From contig NZ_LFMD02000003.1 of NCBI RefSeq assembly GCF_015776785.2, positions 707,798-771,797 on the forward strand: 64,000 nucleotides of DNA, read 5' to 3'. This DNA comes from Kitasatospora sp. SUK 42 (GTDB lineage Bacteria > Actinomycetota > Actinomycetes > Streptomycetales > Streptomycetaceae). The position numbers and the translations under genes are program-made. Shown here piece by piece: positions 63,823 to 64,000 of this stretch (the stretch's first letter is position 1; each line of letters starts with the position of its first letter). Under the pieces are notes generated by a model that saw only the letters and a list, made by a program, of their open reading frames with translations, was not told where the DNA came from and searched no databases.

Positions 63823-64000
63823 GTCGCTTCCTCGTTTCCGGCGGAGGGGTGGTCCTACCTACCTCCATGGCACCCGAGAGCGCGCACCCGTTCGAGTCGG
63901 GGCCGCCATCCGGGCGAATTCGCCGCCGGGCCGGAATGAACCGCGCCGCCGGGAGATTCACGCCACGCCCGACCCCGGGGCGTGGCGAACCGGCCGCCCG

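Overview
The window is chromosomal DNA from a high-GC actinomycete, almost certainly a member of the Streptomycetaceae (Streptomyces or Kitasatospora). GC content is very high with strong third-position GC bias, GTG and TTG starts are frequent, and typical actinomycete families occur: F420:NADPH oxidoreductase, the RNase H/phosphatase fusion, a SARP-type giant regulator, PMT mannosyltransferase and a GH18 chitinase with a DasR-like site. I found no tRNA, rRNA, insertion sequence, prophage or CRISPR array. One structured RNA gene (rnpB) and two riboswitches are present.

Layout. 1-19.6 kb is mostly housekeeping and small transport or regulatory genes: the end of a Drr-type ABC ATPase and its permease, a SARP/NB-ARC/TPR regulator, an M50 protease, an F420 reductase, an MFS pump, methionine aminopeptidase, a PadR regulator with a clear operator, rnpB, a second MFS pump, YaaA, and the conserved Nif3 / zinc-ribbon coiled coil / RNase H-phosphatase operon.

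20.1-29.2 kb is a compact lanthipeptide (RiPP) cluster. It has a three-domain lyase-kinase-cyclase synthetase that keeps the cyclase zinc ligands (class IV-like), a translationally coupled S9 prolyl-oligopeptidase-type protease, a 47-residue precursor with the repetitive core pattern C-x2-T / C-LIL-T / C-LIF-T, a perfect 42-nt palindrome directly after the precursor gene, and two half-ABC exporters that look like a heterodimer with one degenerate ATP site. Neither exporter carries a C39 protease, so the S9 protease is the obvious candidate for leader removal. A 57-residue peptide with two HGRHR motifs follows.

29.6-38.7 kb holds a zinc alcohol dehydrogenase, a methyltransferase, a surface/cell-wall set (Pro-rich membrane protein and Amidase_3), and a minus-strand cassette of GT4 glycosyltransferase, methyltransferase and prenyltransferase-like (alpha/alpha-toroid) protein. 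38.9-45.4 kb has a TetR/KstR-like regulator and then a cobalamin riboswitch heading a five-gene operon: two surface-anchored proteins (one an alpha/alpha toroid) followed by the T, fused A-A' and S parts of an ECF transporter, best read as a vitamin B12 (Cbr-type) uptake system.

45.9-64 kb contains a secreted protein of five Cys-rich repeats, a sugar epimerase, small enzymes, an MFS pump fused to a MarR-like domain, a (PT)n-linker peptidoglycan-binding membrane protein, a Mn2+ (yybP-ykoY) riboswitch in front of a GDT1/TMEM165-type exporter, a FetB-like permease coupled to PMT mannosyltransferase, a divergent MFS/MarR pair with repeated operators, a chitinase, a lipoprotein and a DoxX protein. 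Convergent gene pairs are separated by strong perfect hairpins at several places.
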